From: Isoetes taiwanensis
Lineage: Eukaryota; Streptophyta; Lycopodiopsida; Isoetales; Isoetaceae
Direction of reading: 5' to 3'
NCBI GenBank assembly: GCA_021234155.1
Contig: JAJEKV010000035.1
Location: 12,342,407 to 12,406,406, forward strand
Length of the DNA stretch: 64,000 bases
Made by a program: the position numbers and the translations under genes. The notes under the pieces were generated by a model. That model had not been told where the DNA came from. It saw nothing but the letters and a program-made list of their open reading frames with translations, and ran no database searches. Below are positions 21,401 through 31,112 of the stretch, piece by piece (the stretch's first letter is position 1; each line of letters opens with the position of its first letter).

Positions 21401-22297
21401 GGTACTACAGGCTTTGACCGATGCATATTACAAGGGGGAGTATATTACAGCTACGGAATGGGCGTACGCACAAGGTGTCATGAAAAAGGTAGTTGCAACA
21501 AATTATGTTGATGTCGAAATCGAGTATTTTCTTTTGATGTTATTGTATCTATTGACATTAATGGTGCTTTTGACAGTATATATCTTACTCCTCGATATGG
21601 TGGCATGGGACCCACTATCGTGTGAGTTCTCTTGACATACACAGGAAGACTTGTGACTGCGGAGTCATGGCATCATTCACGATGGAGTTTCAATCAAGTG
21701 TTGCCGATCGTAATCGTCAGGAAGCCACCTGTGATTGGGTCGGGAGGTTAAAGACTATAATGGAGGTGGATGTTGGTGGCAATTTTAAGACCTTCATATT
21801 CGATGTCGATTGGTTTGACCTTCAATTAAGGAGGGCCAGGCCTACAGTAAAGTATGATAGAACAAGTGGCTTTTTCGCTATTAACTCTAGCAAGATATAT
21901 CCTGGTAGTGAGACGCTTGTCCTTCCAGACAACTGTGAACAGGTACACACATATACATATCCACTTCAAAATTTAGACCATCAATATCAATCTCACGTCC
22001 AGCTTCTTTGACCAGATTTTTTTCTTTACCGATCGACAAGACCCAACATGGTGGTTTATCATACAAACTACACCGAGGGGACGCCCAATATTCCAAGGTG
22101 TTGTGCTAGAGGAGTCAATAATGTCTGAAGAGCCCTCTGGCAGATCAAGGCATTCAAACTCACCGGAAAACGAGCATCAAGAGGTTGGACCACCAGCTCT
22201 CATGCGGCATCTTACACCAGAGCAATTCCACGAAATACAGATGTACTTCATGCATTTTAATACAAATGTTGGCAATGCTAACAATGATGACTCCTAG
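18486..22297 (+). CDS. CACTA tnp2-type transposase (Transposase_21, DUF4218, DUF4216)
   Basis: Inferred exons are 18486-18910, 18983-19239, 19330-20557, 20630-20703, 20807 to about 21488, 21577-21942 and 22016-22297, all with GT..AG introns. The order is an acidic lead, KKMIQATGLGYKFIHACPND with a Cys-x2-Cys pair, and the transposase core: LGLATDGINPYG (first catalytic-type Asp), YNIPPWLLMK, LLWTMHDFPG, CMICGE and DPMHIFKNV. DUF4218 follows (RWMFFLERFMKVLKDMVR, RPEGSMAEGWLAKE), then DUF4216 (GRLKTIMEVDV, VDWFDLQ, QDPTWWFIIQ). The protein cuts and joins element ends in the nucleus. Two in-frame TAGs break it, at 18570-18572 and 21273-21275; otherwise it is open. If translation starts at ATG 18651, only the second matters. 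Confidence 0.88.
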
Positions 22298-22376
22298 TTA
22301 GCACCTAGAGGAGACGATCATTAAATTCTATATGTCAAATATTATGCACATCCTCAGTGCAATCCTTCTTATAGGC
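22298..22376 (+). other. 3' untranslated region of tnp2
   Basis: 79 bp between the stop codon and the MITE, ending in TTATAGGC, which is one copy of the MITE target duplication. Confidence 0.5.
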
Positions 22377-22733
22377 CAGTGTTGTTACGTACTTACCGTA
22401 CCTGTACGGTACTGTAAGTATTTTACGTATCATACCTCGTAACGTACCTCTGAGTTTTTAACGTACCGAAAAAAAAACCCAGTACGTTAAAAAGTGTTGT
22501 TACCGTACCTATAAAATACGTACCGTACCTATAAAATACTTGTAAAATACTTATAGTACCTATAAAATACCTATAAAATACGTACCATACCTTTAAAATA
22601 CTTACCGTACTTGTGTTGAAAACTCCAAAAGTTTGAAGCAAAAACATTTCATTTTTCATTCCGTACGTACCATACCTCTGGTACGGTATGCTAAGTACTT
22701 GAAAGGTACCGTACCCGTACGGAAACAACACTG
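22377..22733. mobile_element. hAT-type MITE with 8-bp target-site duplication
   Basis: The 357-bp element starts CAGTGTTGTTACGTACTTAC and ends with the inverse (GTACGGAAACAACACTG). It is flanked by perfect TTATAGGC duplications at 22369-22376 and 22734-22741. Internally it is filled with TACGTACC, GTACGGTAC and TATAAAATAC words and encodes nothing. 8-bp duplications and CAGTG ends are typical of the hAT superfamily. It inserted after the CACTA element. Confidence 0.88.
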
Positions 22734-22741
22734 TTATAGGC

Positions 22742-23352
22742 TATGTCTATTGGTCTTCGTGTGCAATAAAAACCCATTCAATTCAATTCTTTTTTTCCCC
22801 CCCTCTTGGTATACATTATATCGGAGGAATAAAGAACGGGTGGAACATGTGCTCAAAGAAGCCACATAGGCTCAAGCGTTGCCCCTAGACTAGAACATGC
22901 CACCTAGGCTCCAATAGAAGATCAAATATATGCCACATAAAGTAGAGAAAAAAATACAACACATGACGTCACAATGACATGTTGCCACCTAGGCTCACAT
23001 TACACGTGGCTAAAATATGCCACTTACATCAAACATGTTAACTAGGTTCAAACATGACGTGTGTCTCAAACATGCGACCTGGGATCAAACAGGTCACATA
23101 CTAAAATAAAATATACTGTATATGACGTCGCAATAACAAAATACCACATGTAGGCGTTGCATTTCCCATAGGGTCGAACATGCCACCTAGGTTCAAACAA
23201 GCCTCTTAGGCTCAAGCATTGCCTCTAGGCTGGCCCCCGTATCAAACATGTCACAACTAAAAAATAAAAAATAATGTAAATGACGTCGCTATAACAAAAT
23301 ACGTCGCATGCGACGTATACGCGACGCCAAAAACTCATTTCTTAATTGGGTG
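22742..23352. repeat. CACTA1 right subterminal region
   Basis: From about 22860, repeated words such as GCCACCTAGGCTCAAACATG and TGACGTCGCAATAACAAAAT alternate, ending in ACGTCGCATGCGACGTATAC at 23301. The last phrase matches left subterminal words. GTCGCTATAACAAAAT also recurs, inverted, near 42445-42470 in CACTA2. Confidence 0.75.
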
Positions 23353-24996
23353 AACATAAGTGGTCTTCTGGCCACTATGACGTTCCAGGGGAATATACGC
23401 CATAAATACGTATATTCCTGGACCCGCCACCATACAAGTCTACCTAGGTAGCCTTGTATGCCTTGGATAAGTGGCAAGGGGTGCACATCTAAGTTAATTG
23501 TTTAACTTAGATAACCTTAGGATAAGGCCCATTTCCACATGGCCTTATCCTATTGGGCAACCGCCACACGGCCTCGTCCTAGTGGTGCCACGTGGCATCC
23601 CATGTGGACCCACACCTATATGGGCTCTAACCCTAACCCTAGACCCTCTCATCCACGTGCCTGAAACCCCGTTTCGAGCATCGTTCGTCATAGCCTAGCC
23701 TGGAGCAGCAGCCCCTGGAAGGTGTGCATGATCGTTGAGGGAGCAAGCCTTCGACCCACGCCAAGGAGCATGGAGACGCCAGGGATGGGAGGAAGCGCTT
23801 CTGGAGGAGGTAGGTTGAGTAGAGTTCATGTTAGTACATCTGGAAGTAGCACTCCAGATGGGTTAGTATTTCGTGTCTAGAGTAGAGCCACCCTAGATCC
23901 TTTGTTGAACATCTTGAACCCTAATCAAGGAACCCTAACTGTTAGTTAGATATGTATGATTAGGTTAAGATGTTCATATGATATTGATATTGATCATGAT
24001 GTGATGTATGTGATATTGGTTGATCATGTTGCTCCTCTTGTATTGGGAAGGGGGATAGAGACCTAGGGCCATATGTAGTATGCTCCTAGTGTAGATCCCT
24101 TAGTTCCTATTAGTTGCGGCCTGTGCATAGGAACCCACCGGGCTATGGAAGCTATGATGTGACTTAGCACTACACAACAGGGCTAGAGGTAAGATGGAGG
24201 ATGGATCCCTGCCGAGTGGGGGCTTCGAGGGATCCCATAGCGGGCTAGGCTTATGGTCGGTCACTTCGTGTGGGCCGAGCATGGGTCCGACACCTCCTGG
24301 GGCAATGGTGTCGCCCTGCCTCTCAAGAGTTGCAAGTGTCAGCTTAGCTCTTGTTTTGGGGGGTTCAGTCGGGTACGAATCGTGTGTCGTCACGATTCTC
24401 TAGCCGCCCGTGGAGCCTCTAGACCCCGGGAAGGGGAGATGCAACCCCTCCTACCTCGTCGGACCAGGGAGATGCAACCTGGAGTAGTCCCGATGGTGAT
24501 GCCATGGGATTGCGTATCCGGAAGGTTAGAGTCATGCCACCGCTTGATCTAGCTCATCTGCAAAGTATGCACAGGAGGGGCGGATGGAGTGGTCAACCCT
24601 AGCCATTGTCTATAGCCAGCCCCGCCATTGTTATGACTCGGTCTGCTCTATCTTGAGGCCTATCTAGTCAGTCGACTACCTTATGTGTCGGAGCCACGGG
24701 TAGGAGCTCTCATGTTTTATGGCATACGATTATGTTCTTTGCATCTGTGGATATGCGGTTGAGCTACCCTTCGAGGTAGCATATTGTATTGTATTGCTAG
24801 TTCTGACGTGTTATGCTTCCGCTGTGATAGAAGCCCATAGGGGAAGGGCGTGCAAGACACCTTCGTGTCCCCTTCCCGCCCTACAGAGGCTCCGAAGTGC
24901 GGGACAGACGGAGGGCCTATGCGGTTGTTGAGCCGGACGGGGGATTTCCTGCCATGTGTACGGCCGGGCGCCGTATATTTAGCAGGGAGCGTCACA
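23353..24996 (+). mobile_element. LTR of an LTR retrotransposon (start uncertain)
   Basis: The 3' boundary is set by GGGAGCGTCACA directly before the primer binding site. The 5' boundary is uncertain. LTR-like non-coding sequence runs from about 23351, but TGTGAC at 24158, the inverse of the terminal GTCACA, would give an LTR of about 840 bp. No second LTR is recognised in the window, and no gag or pol follows, so the element is a remnant. It lies directly against the presumed right end of CACTA1. Confidence 0.55.
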
Positions 24997-24997
24997 A

Positions 24998-25009
24998 TGG
25001 TATCAGAGC
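24998..25009 (+). promoter_or_regulatory. Primer binding site, initiator methionine tRNA type
   Basis: TGGTATCAGAGC is complementary to the 3' end of plant initiator Met tRNA and lies one base after an LTR ending in CA. This is the standard start point for minus-strand synthesis in many plant LTR retrotransposons. Confidence 0.88.
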
Positions 25010-25740
25010 GATGTTCTTGGTTGACCAGGAACTAGCACTGACCATAACCATAAAAGTAGTCTAACAGGCCTATAGGGGTATGAAATTAAAATTTCTACCA
25101 TTGAGCCGCGAAAAGAGGGAAAAAGTTTTTCTCCTAGGTAGTGGGTCCGAAATTAGATTAAGTGTTAGGCGTTGAAATGAATGAGTCAAATTCACCTTCT
25201 AGTAAAATTGAAGGAAGATTATGCATCTGCATCAAATTTCACCTAAAATGGGTCGAAGAATCATGCCAATCAGAGACCTGGGTGAAAAATGGCGCAAATC
25301 CATAATTAATACTTCAAACTATTAGGAAATTCGAAAATTCTGAAGTATAAAGCATAATTTCATTAATTGTGGACTTTGGCTGAGTCCATATGACTCCCAA
25401 ATGGACCTGAATTTTTAGAATATAGGGGTTTTATTTGTTAGAATGATGCAAAATTTCGGGAATCGTGCAGGTAGGTGAGATGGCAGGCCCTGTATCTATT
25501 AAGCCAAAGAAGTGCCATCCAAGTTTGTGTCTCGACCAAGCGCCTTCACTATAGGTGGTCTTGCTACTGAAGCCGGCTTTCGCAAATCCGCATAGTGTAG
25601 ATTCATAGTCGGGGACACTCAGAATGGTCCGAACATAGCACAACATAAGTGGATATAATAACATTTAATGCGAGACATTCATTAGATATTGTTCACAAAC
25701 ATATGGAGCATATAACATTATGAATAAATGTACAGTAATG
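25010..25740. other. Retroelement leader remnant, no coding seen
   Basis: The sequence downstream of the primer binding site has no open frame that resembles gag. Short ORFs on the minus strand (25431-25664, 25665-25892) have no recognised domain. Confidence 0.4.
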
Positions 25741-25743
25741 CAG

Positions 25744-26965
25744 CCTGAAATTGGGCGGGCGCCCAATTTCGAGTTACTTCTATGCCGAAATAGTCGAATA
25801 GATAACAAATAATTCTCAAGGGTCAGGTTGCTCTTCGTCTGGCAGACCTTTTTCAGGTTCTTCAATGTGTGCTTGAGCTTGCTGTGGAGCATCTTTCATA
25901 CTTTCCATCCTCTCCATGAATTCTTGGAAGCGTGACTTATTTCCCTCCTCTTCTACCTCATGTGGAGTTGACTTCTCAATCATCAAGACTCTCAAGAATC
26001 TCTTAGCCATTGATTCTGCACAGCAATAAATCTTCGGTTAGAACAGAAGGTTATGCCAAATAAAAAAACACGCCATTTAAATACCTAATATTAAGACAAA
26101 AGAAAACTTCTCCCAAGGGCCAAAATGAGGCACCCAATTTGCCCCAGGGGTTGTTGCCTTGCATGGCAAAATGTTTTCCCCCAAACAAACCCAGGGGGCC
26201 CAATTTGCCCCAGGGCATGGCAAAATGTTTTCCCCCAAAAGCCAAACAAATGGTCCCCAAATTTTGCTCAAATTGGGCGGGCGCCCAATTTAAGGTGTTT
26301 TCCGGACACCGTGGTGGCAGAATACTTTTTTCGGCATAACTTTTGCATCCGGACTCCGTTTTCGGCGTTTTTTATCTCGTTGGAAAGCTTGTTCAGAGGG
26401 CTTTCATAATGGCAAAAACCAAGCATACTATTTATAGAAATAGACCCTGAAATTGGGCTCAAATTGGGCGGGCGCCCAATTTTAGGGGCTCAAGGGTGGC
26501 AGTATAGGTTTCTCGGCACAACTTTTGGTTTCGAACTCCGTTTTCGGCGTTCTTTAGCTCCTTGGAATGCTTATTCAGAGGGCTTTGATAAAGACAATAA
26601 TCAAGCATAAGCTTTATCTAAATGGGATCCAAATATGGCTCAAATTGGGCGGGCGCCCAATTTGAGGGGCTCCAGGGTGTCAGAATACTTTTTTTGGCAT
26701 AACTTTTGCATCCGGACTCTGTTTTTGGTGTTTTTTATCTCGTTGGAAAGCTTCTCCAGAGGACCTTTCAAGCATAGTAATTACACAAATGGGGCTCTAA
26801 ATTGGGCGCCCGCCCAATTTGAGGGGCTCCGTGGTGGCAATGTATAGGATTTTTGGCATAACCCATGTATTCTGACTCTGGTTTTGGCGCTTTTTAGCTC
26901 GTTGGAAAGCTTGTCCAAAGGGCCTTTCAAGCATACTATTTACACAGATGGGGACCCAAATTGGG
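25744..26965. repeat. Array with palindrome AAATTGGGCGGGCGCCCAATTT, period about 180-190 bp
   Basis: The palindromic core occurs near 25748, 26272, 26462, 26643 and, with inverted centre, 26797. From 26272 the cores are spaced about 155-190 bp and followed by a common body containing GCATAACTTTTGCATCCGGA, CGTTTTCGGCGTTTTT and CGTTGGAAAGCTTGTTCAGA. 26130-26250 has extra AATTTGCCCCAGGG and GTTTTCCCCCAAA units. Non-coding. Confidence 0.85.
25816..26010 (-). CDS. Small unrecognised ORF, 64 codons
   Basis: The frame opens MAKRFLRVLMIEKSTPHEVE and continues with a charged, Glu/Gln-rich tail (FMERMESMKDAPQQAQAHIE) ending in DEEQPDP. It could be a terminal exon of a larger minus-strand gene because the composition is protein-like, but I find no partner exons and no family. 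Confidence 0.25.
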   Translation of the reverse strand: MAKRFLRVLMIEKSTPHEVEEEGNKSRFQEFMERMESMKDAPQQAQAHIEEPEKGLPDEEQPDP

Positions 26966-27467
26966 CTTTTTATGCATATTATTTACACAAGTGGGGTCCC
27001 TTGATAAAGTTCGGCCTAGGGATATGCACGTGGGCACCTATGGAATAATGGAATCTAAGTAATTCTACCTATAGAGCAAGATAATCCTAAGGATGTGCGC
27101 TTCTAAAGCATACTAGCATAGCAAAAAAAAGATAAATGAAAAGGTGAAAACAAGAATAAAACATATAGAATAAGGATTAAGCTAACAGGAAAAAAGGCCT
27201 CCATACTCTACGAGCAAGAAGAACATAGATCTATGACAGATGAAGAGAACAAGCTTGAAAATAAGCACCTGTGATTATTCTCCCTCTGCTATATCGATGT
27301 AGATGAAGATAGCGACCAATAAGGTATGGCGCCAATCGATGCAAATAAGATGCTTAATGATGTTATCGGCAAAAGAATGGAGGGCGATGTGCCAAGAGCT
27401 AGGCGTGGTGCTCTTACGAGATAGAAGGAAGAAATAGGGCCCCCCTTTCCTCCCCCGGCTTGAACCA
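26966..27467. other. Unassigned
   Basis: No recognised gene or repeat. The 27275-27520 minus-strand ORFs overlap the following tandem repeat and have no known domain. Confidence 0.4.
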
Positions 27468-27672
27468 AACGCCCACGATTCAAATTCAAATTTTGAATGT
27501 GGGCCCGCTATGCTCCCCATCTCCCCTCAGCCACGATTCAAATTCAAATTTTGAATGTGGGCCCGCTATGCTTCCCCATCTCCCCTCCCGCCCATGATTT
27601 AAATTCAAATTTTAAATGTGGGCCCCGTTTCTCCCTCAAGACGTGATTCAAATTCAAATTTCACCCCCCATA
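27468..27672. repeat. Tandem repeat, three to four units of about 50-63 bp
   Basis: The phrase GATTCAAATTCAAATTTTGA, followed by ATGTGGGCCC and then CTCCCC-rich sequence, is repeated at about 27476 and 27536. Diverged copies follow at about 27596 and a partial copy at 27645. The core contains the self-complementary stretch TTCAAATTCAAATTTTGAA. Confidence 0.85.
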
Positions 27673-28185
27673 TTACATGACTACCTATGCAATTCTGCGA
27701 GAGCGGATTGGGCATTTTACTACAGGGCGATCGGCTCCATCACTAACTTGGCGACTGCGTCTTTGCTGATAACATCATTAAGCATTTTATTTGCATCAGT
27801 GGCGCCCAGCAACTCTAGTCTTGCCTCTACTATGTTTAAAATAGAGGTATGGTTTCTTTTACATATTTTTTTATTATGTAGCTTTTACCAATCTATGTTT
27901 TGGTCATCTTGTGTCTAATAGACGAGTTACTTGTATTGTCTCCAGTACATAATTTTTATATCCATTCTTGTTTAATGTTTCTTCCCAATATCATGTGCCC
28001 ATCTTGTTCAGTTAACTTGAATTCTGTAAGAGGCCAATGTGATACTTCAGTAAAAAGTATCTCAATCTTCAAAAGGGTGATCTGGCTATTTTAGTGGTCC
28101 CATCTAAATTCTTATTCTTTGAGCACCAAAGCCTTCTTTACCTATATAGGTTGTCATATCACACTGCACAGTTCATGAGATGCAC
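27673..28185. other. Unassigned
   Basis: AT-rich. The plus strand contains a readable phrase (FADNIIKHFICISGAQ-like) echoing the minus ORF at 27340-27420 in the opposite sense, so part of 27670-27810 and 27310-27480 may be an inverted duplication. No gene is assigned. Confidence 0.3.
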
Positions 28186-28300
28186 TTTGCTTACTTAGAC
28201 CGACTCAAGCATTTGCTTACCTAGACCACCCAATATGTTTGCTTACCTAGACCGACTCAAGCATTTGCCTACCTAGACCACCCAGGTAGGCCACCCAATA
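28186..28300. repeat. Tandem repeat with TTGCTTACCTAGACC units
   Basis: TTGCTTACCTAGACCGACTC and TTGCTTACCTAGACCACCCA alternate twice between about 28188 and 28290, giving a higher-order period of about 60 bp. Confidence 0.8.
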
Positions 28301-28399
28301 TGTTATCGTATCACTTAGTGCCTGTCCACTTTTCCTATCTAAATTAGGTAGTCGCCCCCGATCTATGAGATTCACTTTCTCGTCACTAAATTGGTTCAC

Positions 28400-28865
28400 T
28401 TTTCTCCATATAAATTGGGCGGCCGCCCAATATATGTCTATAAAGGAGAGGATAATGATGTGTCACACTGGTTATTGGTTCCTTTTTCTCCACCTAAATT
28501 GGGCGGTCGCCCAATATGTAATGCTGTGACTCCACCTAAATTGGGCGGTCGCCCAATATGTAATGCTGTGACTGACTGCTTACATAGGACTCTTTACACG
28601 CATTCATAGACAGATGTGACTCCACCTAAATTGGGCGGTCGCCCAATATGTAATCTTGTGGATCGATCATACATAGGACTCTTTACACGCGATTCATAGA
28701 CAGATCGCTACAGACATACCTACCTACCTACGGTCGTATGTAATTATGCATGTCATATCACCTGTAAGAGTTCCTGAGATGCACCTTCAGCAGTAATATA
28801 TCCAGAAAGCACTTTAAACCATTTAAATTGGGCGACTGCCCGATTCACAAGTTTTTTCGCTAGAA
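28400..28865. repeat. Array with palindrome AAATTGGGCGGTCGCCCAAT
   Basis: The core AAATTGGGCGGYCGCCCAAT occurs near 28415, 28495, 28538 and 28629, with a diverged copy near 28827. Several are embedded in a shared unit GTGACTCCACCTAAATTGGG. The core is closely related to the 25.7-26.8 kb array but has a different central dinucleotide and a different flanking unit. Confidence 0.8.
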
Positions 28866-30551
28866 ACACTTATCATCTCTTTGTTTACAGATCATAAGAT
28901 TCAAAGGATTCAAATAGCTTTTGAATCCTCATTTCTAAACTATTTAAATTGGGCGATTTCGCCAGAAACTTACATATCTTGTTGCTAGAAGCATTTACAG
29001 ATCGTAAGCATGAAGCCAAATAACATTAATAAGATTGAAATCCCCAAATTTGAAGCCTAATTTTGAGAACTTTACTTACGGCATCACATTCATATTTTAA
29101 CATCACATTCATATTTTAACTTACGGGATCTAACTTCATCTTGATTTCGGATTATTTGCTTCGTCTTTGTCTGCTTTGGACCCTTTTATTTCTCCAATGA
29201 CTTCTAGCAACTAAAAGGAACGAACAAGGTGCTTTACTCCATAAGTAACGGATGATGAGCGAGGCGGGATGGAACAATCAAGTGAAGAAGCGGCAATGAT
29301 TCAGTGTCCGCTTTCGGATTCACTTGTAGGTTATTAAGAAAAAAGATCATGTATACGCATTTGAGACCTCTCCCACGACCCTAGCCCGATCCAAAAACTC
29401 TGTTGCCTCATTGCGGTCTAGCCCGATCCGGCTTCGAAGCCGAGAGTCGATGACATCTCTCATTACGGCCGCCATACCAAGAACACTAGCCCGCCATTAG
29501 CTCCCCCATCGCCGCCACGGCACCAAACCGCGACTACTCGCCATAGCCATACAGTACTTTTTAGAATTTAGGGTTAGGTCATGTACATTTATTTTATTGC
29601 CCTAAGTTCTAGTTTTTTTTTTTTTTTTGAGTGCCAATCACCTCATTGAAATGTATGCCATCACACATGTTCTTCTATCTCTATGTTGCATCCCAACTAG
29701 TATTACAGTTGCATCCTAACTACTAGTACACGCCAATGCTAATATGGAGGTTGTGTAGGTGTGCGCTTTTGATCACCATGGCATTATGAGCATTATGATG
29801 GATATGGCGGCTTGCAATTTAATTTGATCCACACTGTGAAGTCACACATGATGTTGGTATATGACATGTTGGCCGACTGATGTTGGAAGAAGAGATGGAG
29901 GCCAACAACTCCTAGTTACCGTCGACCTATGATCTAGAGGTAACATCCAATATCGACCCATGTAGGGACCCCAACATGTGGTAACTCATTTTTATTTACG
30001 TCTAGCATTGGCTCTAAATTACACTGTCTATGATCTAGAGGTAACATTCATCGTCAACCCATTATCTAGAGGTAACATTTATTGTCAACCCATGCAGGGA
30101 TGGTAGCTAGTTTATGAAGCATATGCAGCACTCGCTGGGGACGTCTGTTAGTCGACTATGCTTGGGAACCGTCGAACAAGAATAAGATACCCAATACTAT
30201 CAAGATACACGTGCATCTTTCTTTGAGGCATATCAAAGACTCATGAGGGATGTCAATTAGTGTATGGAAAAGAGTCATTGATGCGAGAAGGCCAAAAAAT
30301 GGTCCATAAATTTAGGTATTGTCCAAAAATAATGAAATTGTGCTTTATAATACGAAATTAAGTATGTATATCAATAATTAAATATGTACTAATAATTAGG
30401 GTACATTGGGTATAATTAATAAGGGGGGCTAATAAGTAGGCCTATTTATGGTAGGAGAATATTCCTAGGGACCCTCCTTTTTAAATATCCCTGACACCTC
30501 ATTTCCCTCCAACCTTTTCCTCCACCCTATCTCTCTTGCTCAGCCTTACGT
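28866..30551. other. Unassigned spacer
   Basis: No gene, RNA or terminal repeat recognised. It includes a T14-type run near 29616, AT-rich DNA at 30300-30430, and duplicated short phrases (TCTAGAGGTAACAT at about 29934, 30034 and 30067). Confidence 0.4.
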
Positions 30552-31112
30552 TGTTAGTCCTGTGCCTCCTGGTACAGGACTATTCATGCATACGACGGAC
30601 CAGGTCAAGAATAAGGACCCACAGTCAACCACGGGTCAGTCGTCCAAGGCCCTGCAGAAGACCAAGCAGCAGCCCAAAAGGAGGCGCTCAGACAAGTGAC
30701 GGGCCATCACCGCCCCAATCGGGATCCCGAGCACCTCAAGAGGCAATCACAAGATTCCTCCAGAAATCAGGCCTCCTTCCAGGAGTCGGCACCGAGATCA
30801 GTCAGAGTGTCTATATTGGGCCAAAGGCCATTGTACTATATATATGAGTAGAGCTAGCACATGAGTTCTAGATGAGTTTTGAGTCTTGTCTGCGTTTCAG
30901 GTCTTCTCTCCATTCGAGAGGCTCATGTATGTTCATCATTGATATCAAAGGAAGCTTATCATTTTCCTCTCATTGTTCTTTCTTGTTCTCTTTTCTTCTT
31001 CTTGTTCTCTTCTTGCAATCCCGCGTGACATAGTCCCCCTGGATTCTCTGTTAGATCCAAGGTCCTCCACGAGAGGGCTGTCTACTGGGAGTTCGAACCC
31101 GGACCCCAAACA
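30552..31112 (+). repeat. Gypsy family A LTR, plus strand
   Basis: It starts TGTTAGTCCTGTGCC and ends CGGACCCCAAACA, giving TGTT..AACA ends. A TATATATA run lies near 30835. The same sequence occurs as a partial plus-strand copy at 33262-33597 and as minus-strand copies at 37893-38043, 50044-50587 and about 62500-62755. No purine tract precedes it, so it is placed as the upstream LTR of the 31113-33261 segment. Confidence 0.85.

Larger units (their letters stand above)
15935..23352 (+). mobile_element. CACTA (En/Spm) transposon with tnp2 transposase and SET-domain gene
   Basis: The left end begins CACAACAAGAGAATGGGCAT at 15935, followed by TTAGCGACG. It matches 27 of 29 bases of the right end of the second CACTA in this window. 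Inside are subterminal repeats, a TATA box, a Transpos_assoc exon, a SET exon, and the tnp2 body with DUF4218 and DUF4216. The right end is uncertain: about 23325-23352 (CGACGCCAAAAACTCATTTC, then TTAATTGGGTG) looks like a degenerate terminus next to subterminal CGTCGCATGCGACG repeats. The flanks (ATA left, AAC right) do not form a 3-bp duplication, and an LTR begins there, so the true end may have been altered. Confidence 0.85.

Noticed and set aside
24719-25035. Small ORFs just before the primer binding site
   Set aside because: They lie within the LTR U5 region and have no domain.
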